This document shows, in pieces, positions 36,569 through 46,401 of a stretch of DNA of 64,000 nt. The stretch comes from Pseudoduganella lutea. GTDB taxonomy: Bacteria; Pseudomonadota; Gammaproteobacteria; Burkholderiales; Burkholderiaceae_D. The position numbers and the translations under genes are program-made. The notes below the pieces were generated by a model. It was given only the letters and a program-made list of their open reading frames with translations, did no database searches and had not been told where the DNA came from. The stretch's first letter is position 1. Each line of letters opens with the position of its first letter. The stretch lies in the NCBI RefSeq assembly GCF_004209755.1, contig NZ_CP035913.1:5456001-5520000 (forward strand), given 5' to 3'.

Positions 36569-36618
36569 CGCGTAAAGCTGTGACGCGTAAAGCTGTGATG
36601 CAAAAAGCTGTGATGCGT
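36559..36618 (+). repeat. Four tandem 15-bp units (AAAGCTGTGACGCGT)
   Basis: Two identical and two slightly changed copies span the stop codon of the DJ-1 gene (TGA at 36566-36568 is in unit 1). A degenerate fifth unit may follow. Read without the stop, the units encode a (KAVTR)n peptide. Confidence 0.8.
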
Positions 36619-36645
36619 CAGGCCGTAAATCGCAAAGCTTAGGAA

Positions 36646-37482
36646 CTACAGCTGCGGCGCATGCCAGCGCAGGTGGTCTTCGATGAACGTGGCGATGAAG
36701 TAATACCCGTGGTCGTAGCCCGCGTGCCGCCGCAGTGTCAGCGGCTGGCCCGCTTTCGCGCAGGCGGTCTCGAACAGCTCGGGTTTCAGTTGCTCGTGCA
36801 GGAACTTGTCGGCCAGGCCCTGGTCAACGAGGATCCCGTTCGGGAACGGTGTGCAGCGGTGCGCCATCAGCGCCGTGGCATCGTGCTCCGCCCAGGTGAA
36901 TTCGTCCGAGCCCAGGTAGCCCGTGAACGCCTTGCGGCCCCACGGGCACTGGCTCGGCGCGGCGATCGGTGCGAATGCCGAAACGGACTTGAACAGGTCT
37001 GGCCGGCGCAGCGCCAGCGTCAGCGCGCCGTGGCCGCCCATCGAATGGCCGAAGATGCCGATCCGCGTGCCGTCGACCGGCAGTTCGCGCACCACGAGCT
37101 CGCGCAGTTCGTGGAGGTAGCTTTCCATCCGGTAGTGCCGCGCCCACGGCGCCTGCGTGGCGTCGAGATAGAAGCCGGCACCCGCGCCGAAATCCCATGC
37201 ATCCGTTTCGCCGGGCACGCCGGCGCCGCGCGGACTCGTGTCCGGCGCCACCAGCACCAGAGCCAGTTCGGCCGCCACGCGCTGGGCGCCGGCCTTGGCC
37301 ATGAACGTCTCTTCGGTGCAGGTCAGCCCCGCCAGGAAGAACAGCGCCGGCAGGGGCGATGCCGCCGCGTGCGGCGGAATGAAGACGGAAAAGCGCATCG
37401 GCAACCCGATCGCCTGCGAGTCGTGCTTGTAGAAGCGTTGCACGCCGCCGTGGCAGGCATGCTCGCTGACCAGTTCCAGCAT
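36646..37482 (-). CDS. fghA: S-formylglutathione hydrolase
   Basis: The 278-residue alpha/beta hydrolase has nucleophile S147 in GHSMGGHGA and family blocks GGVQRFYKHDS, FLAGLTCTEETFMAKAGAQR, DTSPRG and YDHGYYFIATFIEDHL. It hydrolyses S-formylglutathione to formate and glutathione in formaldehyde detoxification. The usual partner, glutathione-dependent formaldehyde dehydrogenase, is not in the window. It is divergent from the antiporter-YbdK operon, with a 194-bp shared upstream region. Confidence 0.93.
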   Translation of the reverse strand: MLELVSEHACHGGVQRFYKHDSQAIGLPMRFSVFIPPHAAASPLPALFFLAGLTCTEETFMAKAGAQRVAAELALVLVAPDTSPRGAGVPGETDAWDFGAGAGFYLDATQAPWARHYRMESYLHELRELVVRELPVDGTRIGIFGHSMGGHGALTLALRRPDLFKSVSAFAPIAAPSQCPWGRKAFTGYLGSDEFTWAEHDATALMAHRCTPFPNGILVDQGLADKFLHEQLKPELFETACAKAGQPLTLRRHAGYDHGYYFIATFIEDHLRWHAPQL

Positions 37483-37676
37483 GGTGATCCTCTTGGTATA
37501 TCGATAAGTGTCCGCATTGTAGCAGCGAGCTGTGCGACGCCGCGCCGGATCTTGCTATATAGTCATCTTACGGATGAGTTTCCCTTGCAACACCGGTCAT
37601 TATCAACTACATTCGCGCAAATGTAGTTTCCGCCGATCCTGCCCGGCCCAAGTACCCAACAATAGGAGGAACCCTA

Positions 37677-38858
37677 ATGCCAGATTTCCTGGTCATCTCG
37701 GCCGATCTCGCGTGGCCGCTCGCTGTACTGCTCGCCTGGCTTGCCGGCGAATTCATTCACCGCTACACCCGTCTTCCCCGCATCAGCGTGTACGGCCTGG
37801 TCGGTTTCGTGTGTGCCCAGGCGTTTCCCGACCTGTTCGCCACCGAAGCGGGCAGTCCCGTCGCCGTGATGGCCAACGTCGCGTTCGGCCTGATCCTGTT
37901 CGAGCTGGGTTACCGGGTCAACCTGAACTGGCTGCGCGTGAATCCGTGGGTGGCCGTCAGCGGCCTTGCGGAAAGCTTCGCCACGTTCGGCATCGTCTAC
38001 CTGATCGCCAGTCTGTGGGGCATGGATACCATGCCGTCACTGCTGCTGGCATCGCTGGCCATGTCCACGTCGCCGGCCGGCGTGCTGCGGGTCATCAACG
38101 AGCAGCGCAGCTCCGGCCAGGCCACCGAACGGTTGCTGCACCTGGTTGCGCTGAACTGCGTGCTGGCCGTGCTGACGTTCAAGGTCATCGTCGGCTTCTG
38201 GGTATTCAACACGTCGGGCAGCCTGACGCAGGCGATCTCGCTGTCGGCCATCGAACTGGTGTCGTCGGCCCTGCTGGGCGCCGTGTGCGGCATGCTCGTG
38301 CCGGCCGTGCTGCGCCGCCTGGGCAACCTGGCGCGCGAAGGCACGCTGGCCTTCGCGCTGGTGGTGGTGATTCTGGTGGCGATCACGCATGCGTACGACC
38401 TGTCCCCCGTGCTGGCCACGCTGGCCTTCGGCCTGACGGCGCGCCACCGCCGCGTGGCCTTCACGCGCACGCAGCGCAATTTCGGCGCCATCGGCGAACT
38501 GCTGATGATCCTGCTGTTCGTGTTTGCCGTGTCCACGCTGGACTGGAACAATGTCGTCAACGGCGGCATGCTGGCCTTCGTGCTGCTGATCGCCCGCTTC
38601 GCCGTGAAGACGGCCGGCGTGGCCGCGTTCTCGCAGCTGTCCGGCATCCCGTGGCGCAAGGGCGTGGCCACCGGCATGGCGCTGGCGCCGATGTCGGTGT
38701 TTGTCGTGCTGCTGCTCGAGCAGACCAAGAATTCCGGCGTCGTGTTCATCGACGAGCTGGCGGCCGTGGCGGCGATGACCGTGTTCATGGAGGTGCTCGG
38801 CCCCATCATCACCCAGCGTTCCCTGATCTGGGCGCGTGAAACGACGAAAGAGGAGTAA
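37677..38858 (+). CDS. Cation:proton antiporter (CPA2/Na_H_exchanger family)
   Basis: The 393-residue membrane protein has about 11-12 hydrophobic segments and belongs to the Na+/H+ exchanger superfamily ([36 protein letters not shown]). It lacks the C-terminal RCK nucleotide-binding domain of Kef channels. AGGAGG stands ahead of ATG 37677. The YbdK gene follows after 2 bp, so they form an operon. The ion is unknown. Confidence 0.85.
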   Translation: MPDFLVISADLAWPLAVLLAWLAGEFIHRYTRLPRISVYGLVGFVCAQAFPDLFATEAGSPVAVMANVAFGLILFELGYRVNLNWLRVNPWVAVSGLAESFATFGIVYLIASLWGMDTMPSLLLASLAMSTSPAGVLRVINEQRSSGQATERLLHLVALNCVLAVLTFKVIVGFWVFNTSGSLTQAISLSAIELVSSALLGAVCGMLVPAVLRRLGNLAREGTLAFALVVVILVAITHAYDLSPVLATLAFGLTARHRRVAFTRTQRNFGAIGELLMILLFVFAVSTLDWNNVVNGGMLAFVLLIARFAVKTAGVAAFSQLSGIPWRKGVATGMALAPMSVFVVLLLEQTKNSGVVFIDELAAVAAMTVFMEVLGPIITQRSLIWARETTKEE

Positions 38859-38860
38859 GC

Positions 38861-39982
38861 ATGGCACTGGAACCGTTCAAGGAATCGACGCCGCTGACGA
38901 TGGGCGTGGAGCTCGAGCTGCAGCTCGTCAGTTTTTCCGATTACGACCTGACCGCATCGAGCCCGGACCTGCTGCACCTGCTGGCGCAAAAGCCGTTCCC
39001 CGGCCACGTGACGCCGGAGATCACGGAAAGCATGATCGAGATTAACAGCGACGTGCACACCCGCCACAGCGAGCTGCTGGCGCAGTTGCACGAGGTGCGC
39101 GACACGCTCGTGCAGGCCGGCGAGAAGCTCAACATCGGCATCTGCGGCGGCGGCACGCACCCGTTCCAGAAGTGGGTCGACCGCCGCATCTTCGAGAAGC
39201 CCCGCTTCAAGGAAGTATCGTCGCTGTACGGCTACCTGGCCAAGCAGTTCACCGTGTTCGGCCAGCACGTGCACATCGGCACCGGCAATGGCGACAACGC
39301 GCTGTTCCTGCTGCATTCGCTGTCGCGCTACCTGCCGCATTTCATCGCGCTGTCGGCCTCGTCGCCGTTCGTGCAGGGCGGCGACACGCTGTTCAATTCG
39401 GCGCGCCTCAATTCCGTGTTCGCATTCCCGATGAGCGGCCGTGCGCCGTTCACGCTGTCATGGGATGAATTCGCCAACGGCTACTTCGCCAAGATGGAGC
39501 ACACGGGCGTCATCAAGAGCATGAAGGACTTTTACTGGGACCTGCGGCCGAAGCCCGAATACGGCACCATCGAGCTGCGCGTGTGCGACACGCCGCTGAC
39601 GGTGGAGCGGGCGGCCGCGCTGGCCTCGTACCTGCAGGCGCTGTGCGCCTACCTGTTGGACCGGAAAGAGGAAGCGCCGGCCGAGGACGATTACCTCGTC
39701 TACAACTACAACCGTTTCCAGGCCTGCCGCTTCGGCCTCGATGGCACCGTGGTGCACCCGAAAACCTACGAAAGCCTGTCGTTGCGCGAAGACATCCTCA
39801 CCACGCTGCGGCGCATGGACCCTTACGCCGAAAAGCTCGGCGGCAGTGCTGCGCTGAATCACCTGATGCAGGTCACGCACATGGGCAGCGACGCGCAATA
39901 CCTGCGCGACCAGTTCGCCGCCAGCGGCAGCGTGGAAGGGATTGTGGACGCCGCCGTGCAGCGCTTCCGCGGCCGGCGGTAA
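38861..39982 (+). CDS. ybdK: YbdK-type glutamate carboxylate-amine ligase (GCS2 family)
   Basis: This 373-residue enzyme matches the GCS2/YbdK family: [12 protein letters not shown] at the N-terminus, [28 protein letters not shown] and [13 protein letters not shown]. The family has weak glutamate-cysteine ligase activity in E. coli and more generally forms gamma-glutamyl or carboxylate amides using ATP. It is co-transcribed with a proton antiporter and lies close to a gamma-glutamyl hydrolase. The natural amine substrate is unknown. Confidence 0.9.
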   Translation: MALEPFKESTPLTMGVELELQLVSFSDYDLTASSPDLLHLLAQKPFPGHVTPEITESMIEINSDVHTRHSELLAQLHEVRDTLVQAGEKLNIGICGGGTHPFQKWVDRRIFEKPRFKEVSSLYGYLAKQFTVFGQHVHIGTGNGDNALFLLHSLSRYLPHFIALSASSPFVQGGDTLFNSARLNSVFAFPMSGRAPFTLSWDEFANGYFAKMEHTGVIKSMKDFYWDLRPKPEYGTIELRVCDTPLTVERAAALASYLQALCAYLLDRKEEAPAEDDYLVYNYNRFQACRFGLDGTVVHPKTYESLSLREDILTTLRRMDPYAEKLGGSAALNHLMQVTHMGSDAQYLRDQFAASGSVEGIVDAAVQRFRGRR

Positions 39983-39990
39983 TAGTTGCT

Positions 39991-40019
39991 CTAAAAATGG
40001 GGTACGTCCCCATTTTTAG
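39991..40019. repeat. GGGGTACGTCCCC hairpin with A/T flanks
   Basis: CTAAAAATGGGG and CCCCATTTTTAG are exact inverses around TACGT. The hairpin sits 8 bp after the ybdK stop and could act as a bidirectional terminator. Confidence 0.8.
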
Positions 40020-40036
40020 GGCAACATTTAGGGCCT

Positions 40037-40084
40037 GGTGTCGGACACTTTTTCCGGCTTTTTGGAAAAGGTGTCCGACACCGG
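40037..40084. repeat. GTGTCGGACAC / GTGTCCGACACC hairpin pair
   Basis: GGTGTCGGACAC at 40037-40048 and GGTGTCCGACACC at 40070-40082 are inverse copies separated by TTTTTCCGG...GGAAAA. The whole can fold into one long stem. Confidence 0.8.
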
Positions 40085-40112
40085 TTGTCCCCCGATGCAT
40101 CTGCGGAAAACC

Positions 40113-40163
40113 GGTGTCTGACACTATTTCCGGATGAGTCGCCCGGAAATAGTGTCAGACACC
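40113..40163. repeat. Perfect 21-bp-arm hairpin with GTGTCTGACAC core
   Basis: Arms at 40113-40133 and 40143-40163 are exact inverse complements (GGTGTCTGACACTATTTCCGG) around a 9-base loop. It ends 23 bp before the stop codon of the convergent amidotransferase gene. Confidence 0.85.
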
Positions 40164-40185
40164 AGGTATCGCGAAGGCCGCTGGC

Positions 40186-41121
40186 CTAGAACCGCGTTTC
40201 GCGGGCCACGCGCAGGAAGTTGTCGAGGATGCCCGTGCAGTCGAGCAGTTCCTGGCCGCCGGCGCGGTGGAATTCGGGGTGCCACTGCAGGCCCATCACG
40301 AACGGCGCCTTGCGGTAGCGGATGGCCTCGATCATTTGGTCGGGCACCGACAGTGCTTCGACATCCATGTCGCGCCCCAGCGTCTTCACGGCCTGGTGGT
40401 GGATCGAGTTGACGACACCGCCCTTGGTTTCCTTGAACAGCTTGGCCAGCGAGGAGCCCGGCGGGAAGGCGATCTCGTGGCGGTGGCGGTCGTAGTCGTC
40501 GTGCACGTGCGGCATCGCGGTGGGCACGTCGGTGGCGATGTCCTGGTACAGCGTGCCGCCGAATGCCACGTTGATCAGCTGGCAGCCGCGGCAGATGCCC
40601 ATCACCGGCTTGCCGGCCTCCACGAATTCATGCAGCAGTTCCAGTTCATACATGTCGCGCGCGCGGTCGCCGCTCCATTCGGGGCGCGTGGGCGCTTCGG
40701 AGTACGTGTGCGGCGACACGTCGGCGCCGCCCTGCAGCACGAGGCCGTCCAGGTGGCGCGCATAATCGCGCAGGCGGATGTTGGACGGGTGCAGCAGCCC
40801 GCTCGTATTCACGGTAGGGATCATGAATACGAGCACGTCGCGCGACATTACCCAGTGCGCGATCGACTCTTCCAGGTATTGCAGGTTCTTGCTGCGCAGG
40901 CCCGTGGAGCCGGCTTCGGGATGAAAGATGCGCGCCGAGATGCCGATGCGCAGCGGGCGCTGCATCACATGGCGCGTCAGCGACGCGGCGATGCGCTGGT
41001 AGCGCGCGCGGATTACCCGGCCCCACAGGGAAAACACCGAATCGCCGGGGTCGACGTAACGCGGGGTATCGTCCTTCCTTCGCGAGTGTTCGCGGTCGGA
41101 GCCGCGCTGCTCGTCGTTCAT
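40186..41121 (-). CDS. Gamma-glutamyl-gamma-aminobutyrate hydrolase-like class-I amidotransferase (peptidase C26)
   Basis: The 311-residue protein resembles PuuD. It has the cysteine nucleophile in MGICRGCQLINVAFGG and the His-Glu pair in GLQWHPEFH. LVLQGGADVSPHTY is another family block. The first ~55 residues are a polar extension ahead of RPLRIGISARIF. PuuD-type enzymes split gamma-glutamyl-amine bonds in polyamine breakdown. ATG 41121 follows AAAGGAA. It is 31 bp downstream of a MarR gene on the same strand and probably in its operon. Confidence 0.87.
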   Translation of the reverse strand: MNDEQRGSDREHSRRKDDTPRYVDPGDSVFSLWGRVIRARYQRIAASLTRHVMQRPLRIGISARIFHPEAGSTGLRSKNLQYLEESIAHWVMSRDVLVFMIPTVNTSGLLHPSNIRLRDYARHLDGLVLQGGADVSPHTYSEAPTRPEWSGDRARDMYELELLHEFVEAGKPVMGICRGCQLINVAFGGTLYQDIATDVPTAMPHVHDDYDRHRHEIAFPPGSSLAKLFKETKGGVVNSIHHQAVKTLGRDMDVEALSVPDQMIEAIRYRKAPFVMGLQWHPEFHRAGGQELLDCTGILDNFLRVARETRF

Positions 41122-41152
41122 TCCATTCCTTTATGAGTGGCTATATGCGTGT

Positions 41153-41662
41153 TCACATCGTGAAGGGCAGCGGCTGCAGGCCGAACCCTTCGTCCAGGTC
41201 CTCGATCGATTCCAGCAGGCCCTGCAGGCCCTTGTTCAGCTTGGCCAGTTCGGCACCGTCCAGCTTTGCCAGCGCTTCCGGCAGCAGGCCGCGCGCCGGT
41301 TTCGGCGCGGCATCCAGCAATGCCCGGCCGGTATCGGACAATGCCAGTTTTACCACACGCGCATCTTCGAGGTCGCGCGTCTTGACGACGTAGCCCTTCC
41401 TTACCAGGCCATCGAGCAGGTTGCTGGTGGTGGTCTGCGCGATCGCCAGGCGCGCCGTGACCTGGCCCACGCGCAGTCCGGGCACGTCGGCCAGTTCCTG
41501 CATGATCCACAGCTGCGCGCCGTTCACGCCGCACTGTTTTTCGATCCACAGGGAATGGCGCTGCGCCGCGCGGATCACGATGCGCAGCTTCTGCAGCGCC
41601 TCCAGGTGCGGCGTCGGCGCGCTGTCCGGCGTCTTGCCGTTGGATTTCACGGTGCTGCTCAT
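41153..41662 (-). CDS. MarR-family transcriptional regulator
   Basis: The 169-residue protein has a winged-helix domain (LRVGQVTARLAIAQTTTSNLLDGLVRKGYVVKT) with the MarR wing sequence DLEDARVVKLALSDTGRALL. ATG 41662 is preferred because GAAGGAG lies upstream at about 41673-41679; an ATG at 41701 has no such site, and the longer open frame is non-coding in character. It probably controls itself and the amidotransferase behind it. The ligand is unknown. Confidence 0.82.
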   Translation of the reverse strand: MSSTVKSNGKTPDSAPTPHLEALQKLRIVIRAAQRHSLWIEKQCGVNGAQLWIMQELADVPGLRVGQVTARLAIAQTTTSNLLDGLVRKGYVVKTRDLEDARVVKLALSDTGRALLDAAPKPARGLLPEALAKLDGAELAKLNKGLQGLLESIEDLDEGFGLQPLPFTM

Positions 41663-42169
41663 GGCTTGCGCATCTCCTTCGTGTGCGTGGCTTGAATTCA
41701 TTTTAGAAATATGTTTCACGGTTTGTTCCACCCGTCGGGCCAACGCCCGCGCCGTGACTGCCAGTTGTCCAGCTTGTCTCCAGTGACAGTCAACGCACGG
41801 ATGTGCGAAATGGTTTACCCGGCTGGACTTCATCTGCGCAACACATGCCTTGTCGGCCTGGCCGCCGTGGCTTCTGCCTCCGCATGCACAACGGGCAACG
41901 GATCTGCCTGCCAGCCAACGACGCGCCCCATGCGCCGATCGAGGGACTTGCACGGCAATATCCTCGACGGCGCATCGCGATCACGACGCTGGTACACAGT
42001 TTTCCGAAGCGCGTGCGCCGGAGCGGTTGTCCTGTACATATCCTCCCAAACCGCCGTCAACACGGCGCAAATTCCCGGAACCTTCTATCGATGTCGTAGT
42101 CAAAAGCAGATTTGGGCCGTTCGTAACCGTTGCGGGCTTATTTTTGTTACATGATTGGAGTAGACTTCA
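41663..42169. other. Intergenic region between divergent MarR and CheB/CheR genes
   Basis: About 500 bp without a convincing gene. Open frames occur, but they lack ribosome sites and family resemblance. An A/T-rich stretch at 41698-41716 probably contains the MarR promoter, and the T-rich stretch at 42137-42150 lies ahead of the fusion gene. No repeat of the palindrome family was seen here. Confidence 0.5.
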
Positions 42170-45100
42170 GTGCTCTCTAGACCACGCCCACTCCACATGT
42201 CGCAATCCGGTAAGTCCGAGGCGGAAAACGCCGACCCGAACGTCGCTCTCAGCCACCTGCGTTTTCCCGTCGTCGGGCTGGGCGCTTCGGCGGGCGGGCT
42301 CCCGGCGCTGCTGCGGTTCTTCGAACACCTGCCGCCCGACAGCGGCATGGCCTTCGTGGTGATCCTGCACCTGTCGCCCAAGCACCAGAGCTCGGCGGAC
42401 AACGTGCTGCAGCGGGCCACGCAGATGCCGGTCCTCCAGGTTGTCGAACGCACGGCGCTCAAGCCCGACCATGTGTACGTGATCGCGCCGAACCAGCAGC
42501 TGTCGATGGATGACGGCAGCCTCAGCGTTTCGGAACTGCAGCGCAGCCCCGGCTTCCATATCGCAATCGACGTGTTCTTTCGCACGCTGGCGGCGGCGCA
42601 CCGCGAGCGGGCCTTTGCCATCGTGCTGTCCGGCACCGGCTCCGATGGTGCCGTCGGCATCGAGCGCGTCAAGGAGCAGGGCGGCATCACGCTGGCGCAG
42701 GAGCCGTCCGATGCCGAGCACGAAGGCATGCCGCAGGCGGCCATCAATACCGGCATGATCGACTTCGTGCTGCCTGCCGCCGAGATCGGGAGCAAGCTGG
42801 TCGAACTGTGGGAAAACGCCCGCCACATCCACTTGCCGCCGCCCGGCGATGGCGACGGTGCGATCGGCCCGGTGGAGGAAGAAGAAAAGGTCGACGACGA
42901 GGAAGCGCTGCAGAGCGTCATCACGATGTTGTGCGCGCACACGGGCCACGACTTCCGCCATTACAAGCGCGCCACCGTGCTGCGCCGCATCGAGCGCCGG
43001 CTGCAGGTGAAAAGCGTGTCGACGCTGCCCGATTACGCCCAGCTGCTCGAACGCGAGCCCGGCGAATACAAGGCGCTGCTGAACGACATGCTCATCGGCG
43101 TGACGAACTTCTTCCGCGACCGCGAGGCGTTCGAGGAACTCGAGCGCAACGTGATTCCGGAACTGTTCCGCGACAAGGTGCGCGGCGAGCAGGTGCGTGT
43201 CTGGGTGGCGGCCTGCGCGACCGGCCAGGAAGCGTATTCGGTCACCATGCTGCTGGCCGACCAGGCCTCGCAGCTGGACCGGCCGCCGGAAATCCAGGTG
43301 TTCGCGTCGGACATCGACGAGCATGCGATCAGCACGGCGCGGGCCGGCCTCTATCCGGCATCGATCGTGATGGACGTGCCGCCCACGCGGCTGCGCCAGT
43401 TCTTCACGAAGGAAGACGATCGCTTCCGCATCCGCAAGACGATCCGCGACCGCATCCTGTTCGCCTCGCACAACCTGCTGCGCGATCCGCCATTCTCGAA
43501 GCTGGACATGATCTCGTGCCGCAACCTGCTGATCTACCTGAACCGCGACGTGCAGTTGCGCGTGATGGAAATGTTCCACTCGGCGCTCAAGCCCGATGGC
43601 TTCCTGTTCCTCGGCTCGTCCGAATCGGCCGACGCGGCCGCCGAGTTCTTCGTCCCATTCGACAAGAAGAACCGCATCTACCGGGCCCGCCCGCTGTCGC
43701 GCGCGGCGCGCTACGTGCCGGCGCTGTCGAGCGCGCCCATCAACCGCGTGCCGGAGCACGTCCATGTCGGCGGTGCCGTGCGCCGCCAGTTCTCGTACTC
43801 GGAAGTGCACCAGCGCGCGCTGTCGCGGTTCGCCCCGCCCAGCCTGGTGGTGGACCGCGAATCGAACATCGTGCACATGTCCGATTCCGCCGGCCGGTTC
43901 CTGCGCCATGTGGGCGGCGAGCCCTCGCGCAACGCGCTGGCACTGGTGCTGCCGGAGCTGCGCCTGGAACTGCGCACGGCGCTGTTCCAGGCGCAGCAGG
44001 CCGGCACCAGCGTCGAGGCCCAGCGCGTGCTCGTCAAGCGCGACGACAAGGCCTGGTTCGTGAACATCATCGTGCGGCCGTTCAACGACGAGCTGGCCAA
44101 CATGGAATTCGCCCTCGTGCAGTTCGAGGAAACCGCCCAGTCGGTCAACGGCGAAACGCACGAGGTGTTCGCCCAGCACAAGGACCTGGTGCTGAACCAG
44201 CTCGAGGCCGAACTGCAGCGCAGCAAGGAAAAGCTGCAGGAAACCATCGAGCATGCCGAGGTGTCCAACGAGGAACTGCGCGCATCGAACGAGGAATTGC
44301 AGGCCATTAACGAGGAACTGCGCTCGGCCACCGAGGAACTGGAAACCTCGAAGGAAGAGCTGCAGTCGGTCAACGAGGAACTCATCACCGTCAACTACGA
44401 GCTGAAAGTGAAGGTCGAGGAAACGGGCAAGGCCAACGACGACCTGAACAACCTGATCGCCTCCACCGACATCGCCACCATCTTCGTCGACCGGGCCATG
44501 CGCATCAAGCGCTTCACGCCGCGCGCGGCCGACATCTTCTCGATCATCCCCACCGACATCGGCCGTTCGCTGCTCGACATCACGCACCGCCTCGACTACG
44601 ACCAGCTGGCCGGCGACGTGTCGTCCACCTTTGAAACGCTGCGCCCCGTCGAGCGCGAGGTGCGCAGCAACGAAGGCCGCTACTACATCGTGCGCCTGCT
44701 GCCCTACCGCACCACCGAGGACAAGATCGAGGGCGCCGTGATGACGTTCTTCGACATCACCGGCCGCCGCGAGGCCGAGGAGCAGGTGCGCAGCGGCGAG
44801 ATGTGGATGCGCCTGGTGGCGGAAACCACCAACGATTTCGCCATCATCGCCCTGGATGACGACGGCTTCGTCACGGGCTGGAACAAGGGCGCCGAGCGCA
44901 ATTTCGGCTGGACCGAGCAGGAAATGCTGGGCAAGAGCCTGGACGTCATCTTCACCCCGGAAGACCGGGCCGAAGGCGCGCCGGAAGATGAACGCCGCCG
45001 CGCCGCCGAGGAAGGACGCGCCGAGGACGAGCGCTGGCACCTGCGCAAGGACGGCTCGCGCTTCTTCTGCGCCGGCGTCACCACGCCACTGCAGCGCGGC

Positions 45101-46330
45101 AATTTCCACGGCTTTGCCAAGATCGCGCGCGACCAGACTTCCCGCGTGCAGCAGGAACACCGGCGCGAGGCCGCGCTTACGACCGAGCAGGCCGGCCGCA
45201 CGCAGGCCGAGAGCATCAGCGCCATGAAGGATGAATTCCTGGCCGTGATGTCGCACGAGCTGCGCCATCCGCTGAACCTCATCTACATCAACGTGGAACT
45301 GCTGTCGCGGCTGCCCGCCGTGCGGCAGTCGCCGCCGGCGCTGCGGGCCGCGTCCATCATCCGCAATTCCGTCGCCAGCCAGGCCAAGATCATCGAAGAC
45401 CTGATGGACATGTCGCGCGTGTCCACGGGCAAGCTGGCGCTGGCCTGCCGCGACGTCGACATGGCCGACATCGCCGCGCACCTCATCGACGTGATGCGCG
45501 CCGATCCCGTGGTGGAGAGCCTCACGCTGCGCTTCGAACCCCATGAGCAGCCGCTGATGGTGTCGGTGGACCCGGTGCGCATCGAACAGGTGCTGCTGAA
45601 CCTGCTCAGCAACGCCGTGAAATTCACGCCGGCCGGCGGCATCGTGGCACTGCGATTGACGCGCGAGGACGGCATGGCGCGCGTGGACGTGGAAGACAAC
45701 GGCGCCGGCATCGACCCGGCGCACCTGCCCGACATGTTCCGCATGTACCGCCAGGGCGGCGCGCAGGCCGTGCGCAACAAGGCCGGCCTGGGCATCGGCC
45801 TGGCCCTGGTGCGCCAGCTCGTGGAACTGCACGGCGGCAGCGTGGAAGCCGCGTCCGACGGGCCAGGCAAGGGCAGCCGCTTCACGGTGCGCCTGCCGCT
45901 GGTCTCGGAACTGCATCCGGAGGAAACGGGCGGTGCGGCCGGCAGCGATGGCGCGCTGGCCGGCCGCCGCGTGCTGATCCTGGACGACACGGAGGAAACG
46001 GCGGAAACCTTCCAGGCGCTGCTGGAACTGGAGGGCGCCGAGGTGCTGGTGGCAACGCGCGCCCGCCATGCGCTGGACCTGTTGCGCGAGCGCCAGGTCG
46101 ACCTGGTGATTTCCGACCTGTCGATGCCCGACATGGATGGCTTCGAGTTCATGCGCGCGGTGCGCGCCGAGCCTGCCTTGCGGCACCTGCCGTCGATCGC
46201 GCTGAGCGGCCTGGCCCGCGAGCAGGACGTGCAGCGCGCGCGCGAGGCGGGGTTCTCCGACTTCATGACGAAGCCGGTCACGCTGGAGCTGCTGAGCGAG
46301 CGTGTCGACCGGCTGTTGCCGCGCACGTAA
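42170..46330 (+). CDS. CheB-CheR-PAS hybrid histidine kinase fusion
   Basis: The 1386-residue protein starts at GTG 42170 (GGAG upstream) or ATG 42197. A CheB methylesterase domain comes first (GLGASAGG serine, VILHLSPKH histidine, GTGSDGAVG aspartate), then a CheR methyltransferase (TNFFRDREAFEEL, ACATGQEAYS, DMISCRNLLIYL). A long coiled coil with repeated NEEL units lies at about residues 680-760. PAS domains follow, then HisKA with VMSHELRHPLN near residue 1029, the ATPase domain, and a receiver at about 1265-1385 (ISDLSMPDMDG). There is no membrane segment. Such fusions are probably not classical chemotaxis enzymes; they may methylate or sense within their own pathway. Confidence 0.92.
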   Translation: MLSRPRPLHMSQSGKSEAENADPNVALSHLRFPVVGLGASAGGLPALLRFFEHLPPDSGMAFVVILHLSPKHQSSADNVLQRATQMPVLQVVERTALKPDHVYVIAPNQQLSMDDGSLSVSELQRSPGFHIAIDVFFRTLAAAHRERAFAIVLSGTGSDGAVGIERVKEQGGITLAQEPSDAEHEGMPQAAINTGMIDFVLPAAEIGSKLVELWENARHIHLPPPGDGDGAIGPVEEEEKVDDEEALQSVITMLCAHTGHDFRHYKRATVLRRIERRLQVKSVSTLPDYAQLLEREPGEYKALLNDMLIGVTNFFRDREAFEELERNVIPELFRDKVRGEQVRVWVAACATGQEAYSVTMLLADQASQLDRPPEIQVFASDIDEHAISTARAGLYPASIVMDVPPTRLRQFFTKEDDRFRIRKTIRDRILFASHNLLRDPPFSKLDMISCRNLLIYLNRDVQLRVMEMFHSALKPDGFLFLGSSESADAAAEFFVPFDKKNRIYRARPLSRAARYVPALSSAPINRVPEHVHVGGAVRRQFSYSEVHQRALSRFAPPSLVVDRESNIVHMSDSAGRFLRHVGGEPSRNALALVLPELRLELRTALFQAQQAGTSVEAQRVLVKRDDKAWFVNIIVRPFNDELANMEFALVQFEETAQSVNGETHEVFAQHKDLVLNQLEAELQRSKEKLQETIEHAEVSNEELRASNEELQAINEELRSATEELETSKEELQSVNEELITVNYELKVKVEETGKANDDLNNLIASTDIATIFVDRAMRIKRFTPRAADIFSIIPTDIGRSLLDITHRLDYDQLAGDVSSTFETLRPVEREVRSNEGRYYIVRLLPYRTTEDKIEGAVMTFFDITGRREAEEQVRSGEMWMRLVAETTNDFAIIALDDDGFVTGWNKGAERNFGWTEQEMLGKSLDVIFTPEDRAEGAPEDERRRAAEEGRAEDERWHLRKDGSRFFCAGVTTPLQRGNFHGFAKIARDQTSRVQQEHRREAALTTEQAGRTQAESISAMKDEFLAVMSHELRHPLNLIYINVELLSRLPAVRQSPPALRAASIIRNSVASQAKIIEDLMDMSRVSTGKLALACRDVDMADIAAHLIDVMRADPVVESLTLRFEPHEQPLMVSVDPVRIEQVLLNLLSNAVKFTPAGGIVALRLTREDGMARVDVEDNGAGIDPAHLPDMFRMYRQGGAQAVRNKAGLGIGLALVRQLVELHGGSVEAASDGPGKGSRFTVRLPLVSELHPEETGGAAGSDGALAGRRVLILDDTEETAETFQALLELEGAEVLVATRARHALDLLRERQVDLVISDLSMPDMDGFEFMRAVRAEPALRHLPSIALSGLAREQDVQRAREAGFSDFMTKPVTLELLSERVDRLLPRT

Positions 46331-46401
46331 GAGGACAAGGAAAAGCACGCTGTGTGTCCTAGCGTACTGACTGGGAAAGCGCCTGCGGGCATGCTGGTAC
46401 G

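Noticed and set aside
36559..36618. Possible CRISPR-like array
   Set aside because: The units are contiguous 15-bp tandem repeats with no spacers and no cas genes nearby.
41711..42154. 147-codon open frame upstream of the CheB-CheR fusion
   Set aside because: It has no ribosome site, unlike codon use and no recognisable motif.
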